From: Phenylobacterium sp.
GTDB lineage: Bacteria > Pseudomonadota > Alphaproteobacteria > Caulobacterales > Caulobacteraceae
Assembly: GCF_030697305.1 (NCBI RefSeq)
Contig: NZ_JAUYQL010000033.1
Span: 1-35,685 of the forward strand
Reading direction: 5' to 3'
DNA: 35,685 nt
Shown here: positions 18,618 to 27,490 of the stretch, in pieces
How positions within the stretch are numbered: the stretch's first letter is position 1
How the letters are laid out: the number at the start of each line of letters is the position of its first letter
Program-made: the position numbers and the translations under genes
Notes under the pieces: model-generated
What the model was told of the DNA's origin: nothing
The model's input: only the letters and a program-made list of their open reading frames with translations
Database searches by the model: none

Positions 18618-19179
18618 TCCGGCGAGCCGGCACCCCGCCCCACAGCTCGCCAGGGGGCACGACGCCGCGAACGACGCTGCCGGCGGCAATGATCGCGTTG
18701 TCGCCGATCGAAGCCCCGGGCAGCACCACGCTGTTGGCCCCGATCCACACGTTCGCGCCGATGTCTATGCCGCAACGCTCCTCGTCCCACGGGTTGTGCA
18801 GGCGCGCAACGCCCGCGATGACCTTGTGGTTCGCGGCGACCACGACGCAGTTCTGGGTCACCGCCGATCCAGCGCCGATGCGGATCGCCCCGCCGGCGGC
18901 GCGGATGTTGGCCCCGGCGCCGATCACCGAGCCGTCCTCCAGCGTCAGCGAGCCTTCGACCGAGCTGTAGGGGCTGGTCCGATATATGACGATCTCGGCA
19001 TAAGGCCCCACGCTCACCTTCTGACCGATGCGGATCGAGTGAATGTCGCGATAACCGTAATCCCAGATGGCCGTCGGATCTGAGATCAGGGTCGGGTGTA
19101 GCGCCCGGATCCGGTGTCCCAGGATCGCCCTCGTAAGCGACCGGGCCAGGGCGCGGGCCAAGGCTGCTGAATGTCCCAT
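18568..19179 (-). CDS. Left-handed beta-helix acyltransferase (hexapeptide family)
   Basis: A 203-aa protein built from hexapeptide repeats (about residues 50-170, for example IGAGSAVTQNCVVVAANH and IGANVWIGANSVVLPGASIGDNAIIAAGSVV). It ends in the family signature GVVPPGELWGGVPARRI (172-188). H118 is the candidate catalytic residue. Enzymes of this type (WcaF, NodL, maltose acetyltransferase groups) transfer acetyl or other acyl groups from CoA to sugars, here probably a glycan precursor. The start at 19179 is chosen because the conserved part begins soon after; in-frame starts at 19281 and 19365 would add unrelated sequence without good ribosome sites. It is divergent from the GT4 gene at 19380 and overlaps the flippase gene tail to tail by 50 bp. 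Confidence 0.88.
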   Translation of the reverse strand: MGHSAALARALARSLTRAILGHRIRALHPTLISDPTAIWDYGYRDIHSIRIGQKVSVGPYAEIVIYRTSPYSSVEGSLTLEDGSVIGAGANIRAAGGAIRIGAGSAVTQNCVVVAANHKVIAGVARLHNPWDEERCGIDIGANVWIGANSVVLPGASIGDNAIIAAGSVVRGVVPPGELWGGVPARRIRDLGEGAAASADAPA

Positions 19180-19379
19180 CTCGCGATCCGTTTCGATACG
19201 AAATCCCAACAACTCGTGGGCTTTATGCTGCGCAGAAGTTGTTAAGTGGTTCGATTTGGTGAGCTGGTCATATTCGATCATCAGCGCGGCGGCCGGCACG
19301 GCTCGTGCACGGCCGTGAGTATGGTCGCGAGTGCGCCTCAAGTCGCTACGTCTCAAGCGTCGCAATCGGATGATGCGGA

Positions 19380-20480
19380 ATGATCCTAGGCGTCAATGGG
19401 TTGCGTCTGCAGGGCCGGGTCAGTGGCGTTGGCCGGGCGATCGAGGCCATCCTCGATGAGCTCGATCGCGCGCAACATCCGTTCGACGAGATTCGAGTCT
19501 ACTCACCTGAGCCCATCGACCTGAAGCCCGGCAGCAAGGCGATCAATGTCGTCCTGCCCTCCCGTCTGTCGCCGGGTTGGTGGGAGCAGCTGGTGCTGTC
19601 TCAGGCCCGGCAAGACCTGTTGTTGTGCCCCAGCTACACCGCCCCGCTGATGGCGCGATCTCCGACCCTGCTTATCCATCACGGCTCATACGAAGGCTAT
19701 CCACAGGCCTTTCCATTCCTGCCGCGGACCCGGGCGCGCATCGTATACACGCTCAGCGCTCATGCCGCGACTGCGGTGAGTACTGTCAGTGAACACAGTA
19801 AGCGCGACATCATTCGATTCTACGGAGTGGATGCGAACAAGATATCCGTGATTCCCGAAGGGGTGGACACGAAATTGTTTCGCAAACTCGCAGATGAAGA
19901 AGCGGTCAGATCGTGGCGCATCTCACTGCTTGGTGAAGATGTGCCGATGTTGTTGTACGTTGGTAAGCCAGCGAAGCGTAGAAATCTGCCGGCGTTGATC
20001 CGCGCATTCGGAGAGTTGAAGCAGCGCGATGGCATTCCACACAAGCTCGTGCTGATTGGAGCGGCTCTCGCCGGTACGCCGTTCGGCCCAGCGGTCGAGG
20101 CGCTCGGCTTGCAGGACGACGTCGTCGCCGTCCCGTACGCGTCGCATGAAGACATGGTCTTGGCGTACAACGCCGCCGAGATCCTCGTTTATCCGACGTC
20201 TTACGAGGGTTTCGGCATGCCCGTCCTCGAGGCGATGGCCTGTGGGACGCCCGCGGTGGCGCTTGACAACACCGCGTTGCCCGAATTCGCCGGGGGTGTT
20301 GCGCTTCTGCTGCCCGACGCCGAAGTCGGAACGCTGCGCGAGGCGTTGGGAGCCCTGATCGCCGACCCGGCGCGGCGCGCTGAGATGGCGATGCTCGGGC
20401 CACGCCGTGCATCGGCGTACGACTGGAAGCCGATAACCGAGCAGTACATTGGCGTGATGAACGGCATTCTCGGTTTATGA
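19380..20480 (+). CDS. GT4-family glycosyltransferase
   Basis: A cytosolic retaining glycosyltransferase with the GT-B fold (366 aa). The N-terminal domain starts with a G-R-x-S-G-V-G-R acceptor/nucleotide loop (12-19). Between the domains is STVSEHSKRDI, followed by VIPEGVD. The donor-site KPAKRRN appears near residues 196-202, and the E-x7-E motif EGFGMPVLE is at 276-284. It is closest in look to mannosyl- or rhamnosyltransferases of O-antigen and capsule loci; the sugar is unknown. It is the first gene of a plus-strand pair with the methyltransferase gene 32 bp downstream. The middle and 3' end are locally less GC-rich than neighbouring genes. Confidence 0.9.
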   Translation: MILGVNGLRLQGRVSGVGRAIEAILDELDRAQHPFDEIRVYSPEPIDLKPGSKAINVVLPSRLSPGWWEQLVLSQARQDLLLCPSYTAPLMARSPTLLIHHGSYEGYPQAFPFLPRTRARIVYTLSAHAATAVSTVSEHSKRDIIRFYGVDANKISVIPEGVDTKLFRKLADEEAVRSWRISLLGEDVPMLLYVGKPAKRRNLPALIRAFGELKQRDGIPHKLVLIGAALAGTPFGPAVEALGLQDDVVAVPYASHEDMVLAYNAAEILVYPTSYEGFGMPVLEAMACGTPAVALDNTALPEFAGGVALLLPDAEVGTLREALGALIADPARRAEMAMLGPRRASAYDWKPITEQYIGVMNGILGL

Positions 20481-20512
20481 TAATTCCAATGAAAATCAGT
20501 AGAGTCTGACAA

Positions 20513-21490
20513 ATGTCATCTCTCGTTACAGATGTAGACTCGATGAAAATCGATTGTAATTGTATTGCATGTTTTGGATCAATGAAATATTGGATGGATT
20601 GGAATAATTATTCAATCTATCGTTGTGTCGATTGCCAACTTGAGGCCACTATCCCTCTTCCGACGCATGCTGCACTTTATGAATATTATCAAGGCGCCGA
20701 CGGCCGCGACATGGCCAAGTCTGAGCGATGGTTCGAAAGAGTCGATCGCGCAGTCGTCTATTATTTCGAACGGTTCGCTGAGATTACTAGTGAAGCCGCT
20801 CCGCGGCGCATGCTCGACCTCGGCGGGGGTGTCGGATACTGGTCCGCCGTAGCGCAGGCGCGGGGCGTTGACGTATGCCTGATGGATTTCGCCGACGACG
20901 CGCTTCAATTCGCTCGCGAACGCCTTGGCGTCAAATGGACGGTCGCTGGCGATATCGGTCGCAGCAGCGACTACTTCTCCGAGGCGGAGTTCGACTTCGT
21001 CCTCGCCCGCCACACGATCGAGCACATGATCGACCCGGAAGCCTACCTGGCGCACGTGGCAAAGGTGATCCGCCCCGGCGGAGTCCTGGAGTTGGAGACC
21101 CCCAACGTTCTCGGCAGAGAGCAATTCGCCCACCCCGCCACCGTGCTCTCAAACTACCGGGTCATTCGACGGAGCAATCCGCAGATGGGCGCCGCCAAGG
21201 CGCGCGCCATCGCCTGGAACAAAGCGCTGTCGGGCGTTAATCCGCCGAAGCATCTGTGGGGCTTCACGCTGAAATCGCTCCGGTTGATGCTGGAGCGCCA
21301 GGGCTTCGACATCCGCGAGGTCCGCACCGAGCCCGCCGGCCATCCCGAGCTCGATCCGCTATACTACGACGTGCATGGCCTGAGGACACGCCGCGGCTTC
21401 GGCGTGCCGTACTACTTCTGGGAGCGGGCGGCGACGGCGATGCTGCGCGGCCGCGGCCAGAACCTCGCCCTGCTGGCCGTCCGCCGCTAG
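20513..21490 (+). CDS. SAM-dependent methyltransferase with N-terminal Cys cluster
   Basis: The 325-aa protein has a zinc-ribbon-like head (C15-x-C17-x2-C20 and C38-x2-C41) followed by a class I SAM-binding fold: motif I MLDLGGGVGYW (100-110), an acidic residue near CLMDFA, and a RHTIEHMIDPEAYL segment. This architecture occurs in methyltransferases of polysaccharide loci. The target is probably a sugar hydroxyl or terminal residue, which is inference. The first 180 bp are strikingly AT-rich and the rest is GC-rich, suggesting a mosaic gene or recent acquisition. The ATG at 20513 has no strong ribosome site. It overlaps the convergent methyltransferase gene by 4 bp at the 3' end. Confidence 0.85.
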   Translation: MSSLVTDVDSMKIDCNCIACFGSMKYWMDWNNYSIYRCVDCQLEATIPLPTHAALYEYYQGADGRDMAKSERWFERVDRAVVYYFERFAEITSEAAPRRMLDLGGGVGYWSAVAQARGVDVCLMDFADDALQFARERLGVKWTVAGDIGRSSDYFSEAEFDFVLARHTIEHMIDPEAYLAHVAKVIRPGGVLELETPNVLGREQFAHPATVLSNYRVIRRSNPQMGAAKARAIAWNKALSGVNPPKHLWGFTLKSLRLMLERQGFDIREVRTEPAGHPELDPLYYDVHGLRTRRGFGVPYYFWERAATAMLRGRGQNLALLAVRR

Positions 21491-22407
21491 GCGCGGCCGG
21501 ACTTTACAGCCGTGTAGAACATAGCGCCGTAGCGGTATACCAACCGCCCGCCTGCGGCGCGCACATGCTCGGCCTTGGCGATGAAATTCCGCTTCAGTTC
21601 AGTCACCTGATCGGCGGGAAGCTCAGCCAGGCGCATGCGCTCGGGGCTGGAATAGGTCGCCTGCACGGACCAGAAATCTTCCGGCTCGAGTTCCACCACG
21701 CGGCCCAGCCACGTGGTTTCGACGTGGCTGAAGCCGGCGTTCGCCATCATCCTGCGGACATCGATCCCATGATGATGCGCGCCGGTGTCCTGGGCCGCGC
21801 GCCAGCCTCTTGCGGCCATCAATTCCTGAAGGAAGCGGGGCGCCTCAAGCAGACGTCCGCGGGCGTGCTCTATCTTGGACCAGGCGACACGCGCGGCGGC
21901 GGCCAGTCCTTCGGGTGAGGTCGGGGACGGACCGCTGCCGATCCCGACCACCAGCCGCCCTCCCGACTTCAGCATGCGATGCATCTCCTGCGTGGCCGCC
22001 GCCGGGTTCGGCAGATGGCGCAGCACGAACAACGACACGACCGCGTCGAATGAAGCGTCCGGGAATTCCAGGGCTTCAGCGTCCATGGCGGAGAACGTCG
22101 CCGCCACGTTCAGGCGCTTCGCCTTGTCGCGCGCCTGTTGCAGCATCCCCACCGAGTGGTCGATGCCGACGGCGCGGCCTTGCGGCGTGCGGGCCGCCGC
22201 GCGCAACGCCACTAGGCCGCTGCCTGTCCCAACGTCGAGCAAGGCGTCGGCGGCGGACAGCCCAGCCAGGTCGAGCATGCGTTCGGCGAGCGGAGCGGCG
22301 AACCGCTCGGTCAGCGCATCGAAGTCGCCAGCATTGGCGTCATAGCTGGCGGCGTCCGACAGCTTGACCCGTTGGCCCTCGTCGTCACCTTCCCGGGCGC
22401 CGTCCAT
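21487..22407 (-). CDS. Class I SAM-dependent methyltransferase (UbiE/Methyltransf_11-like)
   Basis: A 306-aa protein with the canonical SAM-binding motif LLDVGTGSGL (56-65), the acidic motif II GIDHS, and the motif DASFDAVVSLFVLRHLPN typical of UbiE-like enzymes. A C-terminal part around LELEPEDFW supports a small-molecule or lipid substrate, not a nucleic acid. The ATG at 22407 has a good AGGTGAG ribosome site. A perfect 8-bp inverted repeat (22432-22456) lies 25-49 bp upstream and may regulate it. The gene is divergent from the Gfo/Idh gene at 22569. A tie to the polysaccharide locus is suggested only by position; it could equally be an unrelated metabolic enzyme. Confidence 0.85.
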   Translation of the reverse strand: MDGAREGDDEGQRVKLSDAASYDANAGDFDALTERFAAPLAERMLDLAGLSAADALLDVGTGSGLVALRAAARTPQGRAVGIDHSVGMLQQARDKAKRLNVAATFSAMDAEALEFPDASFDAVVSLFVLRHLPNPAAATQEMHRMLKSGGRLVVGIGSGPSPTSPEGLAAAARVAWSKIEHARGRLLEAPRFLQELMAARGWRAAQDTGAHHHGIDVRRMMANAGFSHVETTWLGRVVELEPEDFWSVQATYSSPERMRLAELPADQVTELKRNFIAKAEHVRAAGGRLVYRYGAMFYTAVKSGRA

Positions 22408-22431
22408 TTCTCACCTGCCTGTTTGAACCGG

Positions 22432-22456
22432 CGTTTGATCGCATGTGAATCAAACG
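22432..22456. promoter_or_regulatory. Inverted repeat in divergent promoter region (possible operator)
   Basis: CGTTTGAT (22432-22439) and ATCAAACG (22449-22456) form a perfect 8-bp dyad around a 9-nt centre in the 161-bp gap between the methyltransferase and Gfo/Idh genes. The size fits a dimeric regulator operator of TetR/MarR/GntR kind. No such regulator is encoded in the window. Confidence 0.35.
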
Positions 22457-22568
22457 GCAAACCATTAACGAAGACCGCCCCAACCGACCGGAAACCTTGA
22501 GGGTCGGGTAACGTGCAGCCGGTATTGGTCAACCCCTGTCCGGCGACATAGGACCCGAACGAAACAAA

Positions 22569-23621
22569 ATGCCCATACGCATCGCCATCGTCGGCCTTGG
22601 CCGCGCCGCGCATCGGATCCATCTGCCGGCGGTGGCCAAGCTCGCGGGCGTCGAGGTGGTCGGTGGGCATGACCTGCATCCGCCGGCCCAGGCGCCGTCC
22701 TTTCCGCTGTTCGACAGCCCGGCCGAGCTGCTGGCCCAGACGCGCCCCGACATGCTGTTCATCGTCACGCCGCCGGACTCCCATTTCGCCCTGACCAAGC
22801 TGGGGCTTGAGGCCGGCTGCCATGTGTTCTGCGAAAAGCCGCTCGCCGAGCGCATCGAGGACGCCGAGGCGCTGGCCGAGCTGGCGCGGGCCGCTGGTCG
22901 TCACGTGGTGGTCAACAGCGAATTCCCCTGGATGCCGATCCATTCGGCGGCGAAGCGCCGGATGGCCGAGCCGGGCTTCGGCAAGCTGCAGTTCATCACC
23001 CTGCAGCAGACCTTCATCGTCACGCCCGAGACCGAGGAAGGCTGGCGGGGCCTCGATCCCCAGCGCACCTTCAAGGAGTTCGGCACCCACGTGCTCGACC
23101 TCGCCCAATATTTCTTCGATGAGGCGCCGATGTCGATCCGCGCGCGCATGCCCAGGCCCGCCGGACCCGCCGCGCCCGACCACCTGAACATTGTCGAGCT
23201 GGAGTTCAGCGGCGAGCGCATGGCGTTGATCCTGCTGGATCGGCTGTCGCCCGGCCGCCACCGCTACCTGGACATCCGCCTGGACGGGACGGAGGCGATC
23301 ATCGAGACCAGCATCGGCGGGCGGCTGCAGGCTGCGGCCGGCCTGAATGCGCGCACCCGCAAGCCGTTCGTCGACGTCGAGGTCGCCATGGGCGGAACCG
23401 CGCGCCTCTACCGGGAGGAGCGCATGGAGCGGCTGGCCACGGCGCCGATCGACCTGTTCCCCGACGCCACCGCGCGCCTGCTCACCGACGTTCTGGCCGC
23501 AATCGATCGAGGCGAGACGCCGCCGTGTGCGCTGGAGCACTCCACCCGCACCCTGCGCCTGCTGGCCGCGGCCTACGAGTCGGCCGAAGACGGCGGTTCG
23601 CCGCGCGCCTTCGCGCCGTGA
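22569..23621 (+). CDS. Gfo/Idh/MocA-family oxidoreductase
   Basis: A 350-aa NAD(P)-dependent sugar oxidoreductase. The Rossmann glycine motif VGLGRAAH is at residues 8-15, the conserved E89-K90-P91 places the catalytic lysine, and F-G-T-H-V-L-D-L (about 177-184) supplies the H-x2-D segment of the substrate domain. Members oxidise, reduce or epimerise free or nucleotide-linked sugars; the substrate is not predictable here. An AGGAC ribosome site lies upstream of ATG 22569. The next gene, a divergent GT2-like protein, starts 10 bp after its stop, so the two are almost certainly co-expressed. Confidence 0.9.
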   Translation: MPIRIAIVGLGRAAHRIHLPAVAKLAGVEVVGGHDLHPPAQAPSFPLFDSPAELLAQTRPDMLFIVTPPDSHFALTKLGLEAGCHVFCEKPLAERIEDAEALAELARAAGRHVVVNSEFPWMPIHSAAKRRMAEPGFGKLQFITLQQTFIVTPETEEGWRGLDPQRTFKEFGTHVLDLAQYFFDEAPMSIRARMPRPAGPAAPDHLNIVELEFSGERMALILLDRLSPGRHRYLDIRLDGTEAIIETSIGGRLQAAAGLNARTRKPFVDVEVAMGGTARLYREERMERLATAPIDLFPDATARLLTDVLAAIDRGETPPCALEHSTRTLRLLAAAYESAEDGGSPRAFAP

Positions 23622-23631
23622 ACCTGTCGCT

Positions 23632-24498
23632 GTGATCCTGTCCCTGGTGATCGCCGCGCCAGGCCCGGCGGACGCCGCGGCGTTCGTCGACGCGCTCCGC
23701 AGCCAAGGCGGCCTCGACCACCCCGAGGTGGAGGCGATCCTGACTCGCAATCCAGACGCGCCTGCGCCGGACGCAAGCGGCCTCCTGCGCGTCGATGCGC
23801 CGACGGCGGTGTCGATCTTCGAATTGTGGGGGCAAGGGCTCGCCAGGGCGAAGGGCGACTACGCCGTGTTCCTCGACCTGCGCTGCCCGCCGCGTCCGGG
23901 CTGGCTGGTCGCCATGCTGGCGAAGGCGGGCGAGGGTGGGGCGGCCTACTTTGGGCCCGTGGCGTGCGACTGGCCGCCCAGCGACCGCAACTCTCTGGGC
24001 TATCTCGTTGAATATGTGCAGTTCGATCCACCGCTGGCGGCAGGCTTGACCGAAGTCCCGGGCGTCAACGTCGCGGTGCGTCGGGCGCTCGCACAGGACA
24101 GCGGGGTGAGCCGCGCCGACGGCTTTGTGAAGACCCGCCTCCTGTCGTTGTTGGCTCGAGAAGGCCTGCCGGCTCCGGAACCCGTAGAGGAGGCGGTGGT
24201 CGGCTACCGCAAGACTTACGGCGCGGCCGCCTACCGCCGTCACCGCTTCCGGCACGCCCGCTGCTATGCCGCAGAGCGCGCGACGGACGCAGGCGTTATG
24301 GCGCGACTGAGCTACCTCGCCGCCACGCCCCTGTTGCCGGTGGTGCGGACCTTGAGGATTGTCGCCCATGCGCAACGCGCCCGACGGGCGTTCGCTCTCC
24401 ATCTCGTCCAGATCCTCGCCGCCGAGACCGCGTGGGCTGCCGGCGAGTTCATGGGCTATGTGGCGGGCGAGAGCGGAACCCGCGCGCGTCTGGCTTAG
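23632..24498 (+). CDS. Divergent GT2-like protein with C-terminal membrane segment (copy A)
   Basis: A 288-aa member of a local family of four. The N-terminus (ILSLVIAAPGP) is the first GT-A strand. The motif region reads FLDLRCPPRPGW (80-91) where an active relative has TEDHCVPAPGW, so only D82 could replace the metal-binding acids. The PGVN motif (143-146) is kept, but the GFWE catalytic-base motif is changed to DGFVK (163-167). The C-terminus is amphipathic to hydrophobic and ends in GEFMGY (271-276). The likely start is GTG 23632, with a weak ribosome site. It may be a weak or specialised glycosyltransferase or a non-catalytic partner. It follows Gfo/Idh 22569 closely and overlaps the convergent Gfo/Idh gene by 4 bp. 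Confidence 0.72.
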   Translation: MILSLVIAAPGPADAAAFVDALRSQGGLDHPEVEAILTRNPDAPAPDASGLLRVDAPTAVSIFELWGQGLARAKGDYAVFLDLRCPPRPGWLVAMLAKAGEGGAAYFGPVACDWPPSDRNSLGYLVEYVQFDPPLAAGLTEVPGVNVAVRRALAQDSGVSRADGFVKTRLLSLLAREGLPAPEPVEEAVVGYRKTYGAAAYRRHRFRHARCYAAERATDAGVMARLSYLAATPLLPVVRTLRIVAHAQRARRAFALHLVQILAAETAWAAGEFMGYVAGESGTRARLA

Positions 24499-25541
24499 CT
24501 CAGCGGCTCCAGCATCACCGCACGACCGCTGGCGCCGCTCTCGTATACCGCCTTGGCGACCTCCACCGAACGCAGGCCGTCGACGCCGCTCGCCGCGCGG
24601 CCGCTGCCGGCCTCGCCGCGGGTGGCGGCGATGAAGTCGTCGAACTCCTCGTTGAAGGCGGCGATCACCGTGCTCTGCCAGCCCTGAAGCTTCTCGCGCA
24701 GCATCGCCTTGGGATAGAACAGCCGCTGCACGCGGCGCGCGCCGCCCGGCTTGTCCATGGTGATCACGGTGGCCTGCATCGGCGCGTAATAGGCCCGCGC
24801 CATGCCGTGCGCCCCATAGGCCTCGATGTGGAACTGGTAGCCCTTCCACTCGCTCCAGCTCGCCTGAAGGCTGCCGACCACGCCGTCGGCGTTGCGCAGC
24901 AGGGCCAGGGCGTTGTCCTCGGCGGGCAGGTTCCAGACCCTGTGCAGGGCGTGGCCGAACACCTCGGTCACGTCGCCCATCACATAGCGGACCAGGTCCA
25001 GCACGTGGATGCCGTTGTCGAACAGCGCGCCGCCGCCCATCACCTGCGGATCATACATCCACGGCGCCTTGAACTCGGCCAGTCCCATGTGGCCGGCGTA
25101 GGCGCGCACATGGCTGAGCGTGCCCAGCTCTCCGGAAGCAACCGTGTCGCGCAACAGTTTGAGCGCCTCGAAGTAGCGATGGTTGAAGCCCACGGCGAGC
25201 GTGCGTCCGGTGCGCTTCGCCGTCTCGGTCATCGCCCGGCAAGCCTCGACGCTGGCCGCCATCGGCTTTTCGACCAGCACGTGCTTGCCGGCTTCCATCG
25301 CGTCGATCGCCAGGCGCTCGTGGAACTGAGGCGGGGTGGCGATCACCACCGCGTCGATATCGGGTGACGTCAGCAGGCTCGCCACATCGGCGTGGAAAGC
25401 CGCTTGGGGCGCGGCCTGACGGGCGCGGGCCGGGTCGACGTCGTGCACGGCGACGAGCGTGCAGTTTGCGCTGCGCGTCAGGGCCTGGGCGCGCACCGCG
25501 CCGATGCCGCCTGCGCCGATCAGTCCAAATCTCAAGGTCAT
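24495..25541 (-). CDS. Gfo/Idh/MocA-family oxidoreductase
   Basis: A canonical 348-aa member: GAGGIG (9-14) binds NAD(P), E91-K92-P93 carries the catalytic lysine, and the substrate-domain signature GGGALFDNGIHVLDL (169-183) includes D175, H179 and D182. It resembles inositol- or nucleotide-sugar-acid dehydrogenases; the exact reaction is unknown. The ATG at 25541 overlaps the stop of the upstream methyltransferase gene (ATGA), which indicates translational coupling. It is the last gene of the minus-strand train, converging on GT2-like copy A. Confidence 0.92.
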   Translation of the reverse strand: MTLRFGLIGAGGIGAVRAQALTRSANCTLVAVHDVDPARARQAAPQAAFHADVASLLTSPDIDAVVIATPPQFHERLAIDAMEAGKHVLVEKPMAASVEACRAMTETAKRTGRTLAVGFNHRYFEALKLLRDTVASGELGTLSHVRAYAGHMGLAEFKAPWMYDPQVMGGGALFDNGIHVLDLVRYVMGDVTEVFGHALHRVWNLPAEDNALALLRNADGVVGSLQASWSEWKGYQFHIEAYGAHGMARAYYAPMQATVITMDKPGGARRVQRLFYPKAMLREKLQGWQSTVIAAFNEEFDDFIAATRGEAGSGRAASGVDGLRSVEVAKAVYESGASGRAVMLEPLS

Positions 25542-26545
25542 GCTCCCATAGGGCGGCCCGCTGCGGGGCGGGCGAGGATCTCAAACATCGGACCGACGGC
25601 GGCCAGCGCCTGGCTGACGCCCGGCGTTTGGCTTGCCGCGGCATAGAGGCGGGCTGCGGGTCTGGCGAGGCCGCTCGCTCCGGCGATCTGCGCGCGGTTC
25701 AGACGCTTGGCGCTCGTCGAGACCACGTCGAGCCCGGCTCCGCGGGCGGCCCGCGCCACGCGCGAGGCGTTCAGCGGCAGGACGTGGCGCAGAGGATCGA
25801 CGCCGCCCGACCCTTTGCGGGCGCGCGACGCCGCGGACCGCGCATGCGCGGCCCACAGTCCGGTCGACGGATGGGGTCCGATCCAGTGGCTGTTGGCCGC
25901 CGACAACCACAGGCGACCTTGCGGCGTGAGCTGGTCGGCGAGGCCCTCCAGGGCCGGGGTCAACGCGCGGACATGCTCGAGCAGGTCGGCGGCCAGCACG
26001 GCGTCGAACTGGTGGTCTGCGAAGGGTGCGGCCTCGACCTCGGCGCAGACCAGCAGCGCCTCGACGCCGGACTCTTCCAGCCGCTTGGCGCAGATCACCA
26101 GCCACCGCAGCGCCACGTCCAGTCCGACCAGACCGTTCCAGCGGTCGGCCGCCGCGACGAGCGCTCCGCCGGAGCCGCAGCCGGCGTCGAGAAATATCCC
26201 TGTAGCCGGTTCCAAAGCGACGAGAGCCGCCTGCGCGCGCGCCGGCGCGTCCAGCAGCGCGCGCACATAGCCCTCCGCCTGGCGGGGGGTGATGTCGTCG
26301 GTGATCTCGTAATAGCGGCGCACCAGGCCGGCGAAGTCCGTACCGGCGGCGAAGGCGTGCAGACGTCCAGCCTTCTCGCGTTCCGCTTCCAGCGTCAGGT
26401 AGCGGTCGCCGCGCAGGCGGAAGTCGGCGATCCCGAACAGCACCGGATAGCTGCGGCCGCAGGCCGCGCAGTCGTAGGCGTTGGCGGCGCGCCGCACGGG
26501 AGACCGGCACGCGGGGCAAACCAAGTCCGGCGTGCCGCCGCTCAT
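25538..26545 (-). CDS. Methyltransferase with N-terminal Trm112-like zinc ribbon (copy 1)
   Basis: The 335-aa protein begins with a four-Cys ribbon (C10-x2-C13, C26-x2-C29) followed by SYPVLFGIADFRL, the CPxC...CxxC...YP...GI layout of Trm112/UPF0434 proteins. A class I SAM fold follows with FLDAGCGSGG (118-127) and GLDVALRWLV. The C-terminus has a hydrophobic tail. The same architecture, including the G-[LV]-D-V-x3-W-L strand, is seen in the protein at 27567-28589, so the two are paralogues. The ATG at 26545 overlaps the stop of the GT2-like gene upstream; a 50-codon N-terminal extension in the same frame has no support. The substrate is unknown; a glycan methyl group is plausible. Confidence 0.87.
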   Translation of the reverse strand: MSGGTPDLVCPACRSPVRRAANAYDCAACGRSYPVLFGIADFRLRGDRYLTLEAEREKAGRLHAFAAGTDFAGLVRRYYEITDDITPRQAEGYVRALLDAPARAQAALVALEPATGIFLDAGCGSGGALVAAADRWNGLVGLDVALRWLVICAKRLEESGVEALLVCAEVEAAPFADHQFDAVLAADLLEHVRALTPALEGLADQLTPQGRLWLSAANSHWIGPHPSTGLWAAHARSAASRARKGSGGVDPLRHVLPLNASRVARAARGAGLDVVSTSAKRLNRAQIAGASGLARPAARLYAAASQTPGVSQALAAVGPMFEILARPAAGRPMGA

Positions 26546-27459
26546 TCGATGCGGGCGAGCGCGTCGCCCGGTCCGGCGATGTAGCCAACCATCTCGCCGA
26601 ACGCCCACACCACCACCAGCATGGCGAGGGCGGGCAGGGCGCGGCCGAATTCCTTGTTCAGGCCTTTGGCGGAGGCGGCCTTGGTCATCCGCCACAGGAG
26701 CAGCGGCGGCAGGGCGACGGAAGCCGCGGTGGCGACCAGCCGCTTGGCCACGTCGCCGCGCCCGAAACGGATGCCGGCGAAGTAGCGCGAGTAGACGAAG
26801 CGCTGGGCGGTGAACAGCGACACCGAGAACTTCTTGCAGTGGAACATCTTAATCGCGTTGCGCGACACGAACCGCCCGCCCGCCGCCAGCAGCAGGGGGT
26901 GCACGGTGGTCTCCCAGAACCCCTCGACCAGCCGCGCGCGCGGCACGGCGTCCAGGGCGCTGCGGCGATAGGCGACGTTCATGCCGGGCAGGATCTGCGT
27001 CTCACCCTCGGCAACCGGCGGCGAGAAGAAGCTGTATTCGCAAAGGAAAGTCGCCCAATCGAAGCCGGTCTCATAGACTCCGTTTTCGACGCAGCCGCCT
27101 ACCGCCACCACGTCGGAGCGGCCCTCGAAGGCGGCGAGGATCTGGCCGATCCAGCCGGGAGCCGGCACGCAATGATCCTCCGTCACCGCGACGATCGCGG
27201 CGGTTGAAGCCTCCAGCGCGATGGTGCGCATCTCGGGCAACGCCATGCCGGGGTCGCAGGGGATGATCTTCACCTGCGGATAGCGGCGCGCGATCTCTGC
27301 GCTCATCGCTCCGCCAAGCCGGTCAGCCAGCACGACTTCGCAGATACGCTCACCCTGCTGCTCGTCGAGTGAAGCGAGGGTCTCCAGAATCCGGTCGCCA
27401 TCCTCAGTGCTGACACGGCCGATGACGACGGACAGCTCCGCTTCTGAATTTTCGATCAT
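26542..27459 (-). CDS. GT2-family glycosyltransferase with C-terminal membrane segment (copy B)
   Basis: A 305-aa protein and the best-preserved of the local four-member family. The N-terminal GT-A strand is ELSVVIGRV. The metal-site region is TEDHCVPAPGW (93-103), with E94 and D95. PGMN lies at 158-161, and GFWE (180-183) supplies the likely catalytic base. Hydrophobic helices occur at about 242-260 and 274-295, the last containing GEMVGY (288-293). The protein probably transfers a sugar at the inner face of the membrane. The ATG at 27459 lies 107 bp from the upstream methyltransferase gene, the largest gap in the minus-strand train, and the stop overlaps the next ATG (ATGA). Confidence 0.82.
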   Translation of the reverse strand: MIENSEAELSVVIGRVSTEDGDRILETLASLDEQQGERICEVVLADRLGGAMSAEIARRYPQVKIIPCDPGMALPEMRTIALEASTAAIVAVTEDHCVPAPGWIGQILAAFEGRSDVVAVGGCVENGVYETGFDWATFLCEYSFFSPPVAEGETQILPGMNVAYRRSALDAVPRARLVEGFWETTVHPLLLAAGGRFVSRNAIKMFHCKKFSVSLFTAQRFVYSRYFAGIRFGRGDVAKRLVATAASVALPPLLLWRMTKAASAKGLNKEFGRALPALAMLVVVWAFGEMVGYIAGPGDALARIE

Positions 27460-27490
27460 CTCAACCTACTCAGGACGCGGCGGCTCGGTT

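Noticed and set aside
22311-23750. 479-codon minus-strand frame opposite the Gfo/Idh gene
   Set aside because: It is the complement of a protein with clear NAD-binding and EKP motifs, and its own translation is low-complexity with no recognisable fold.
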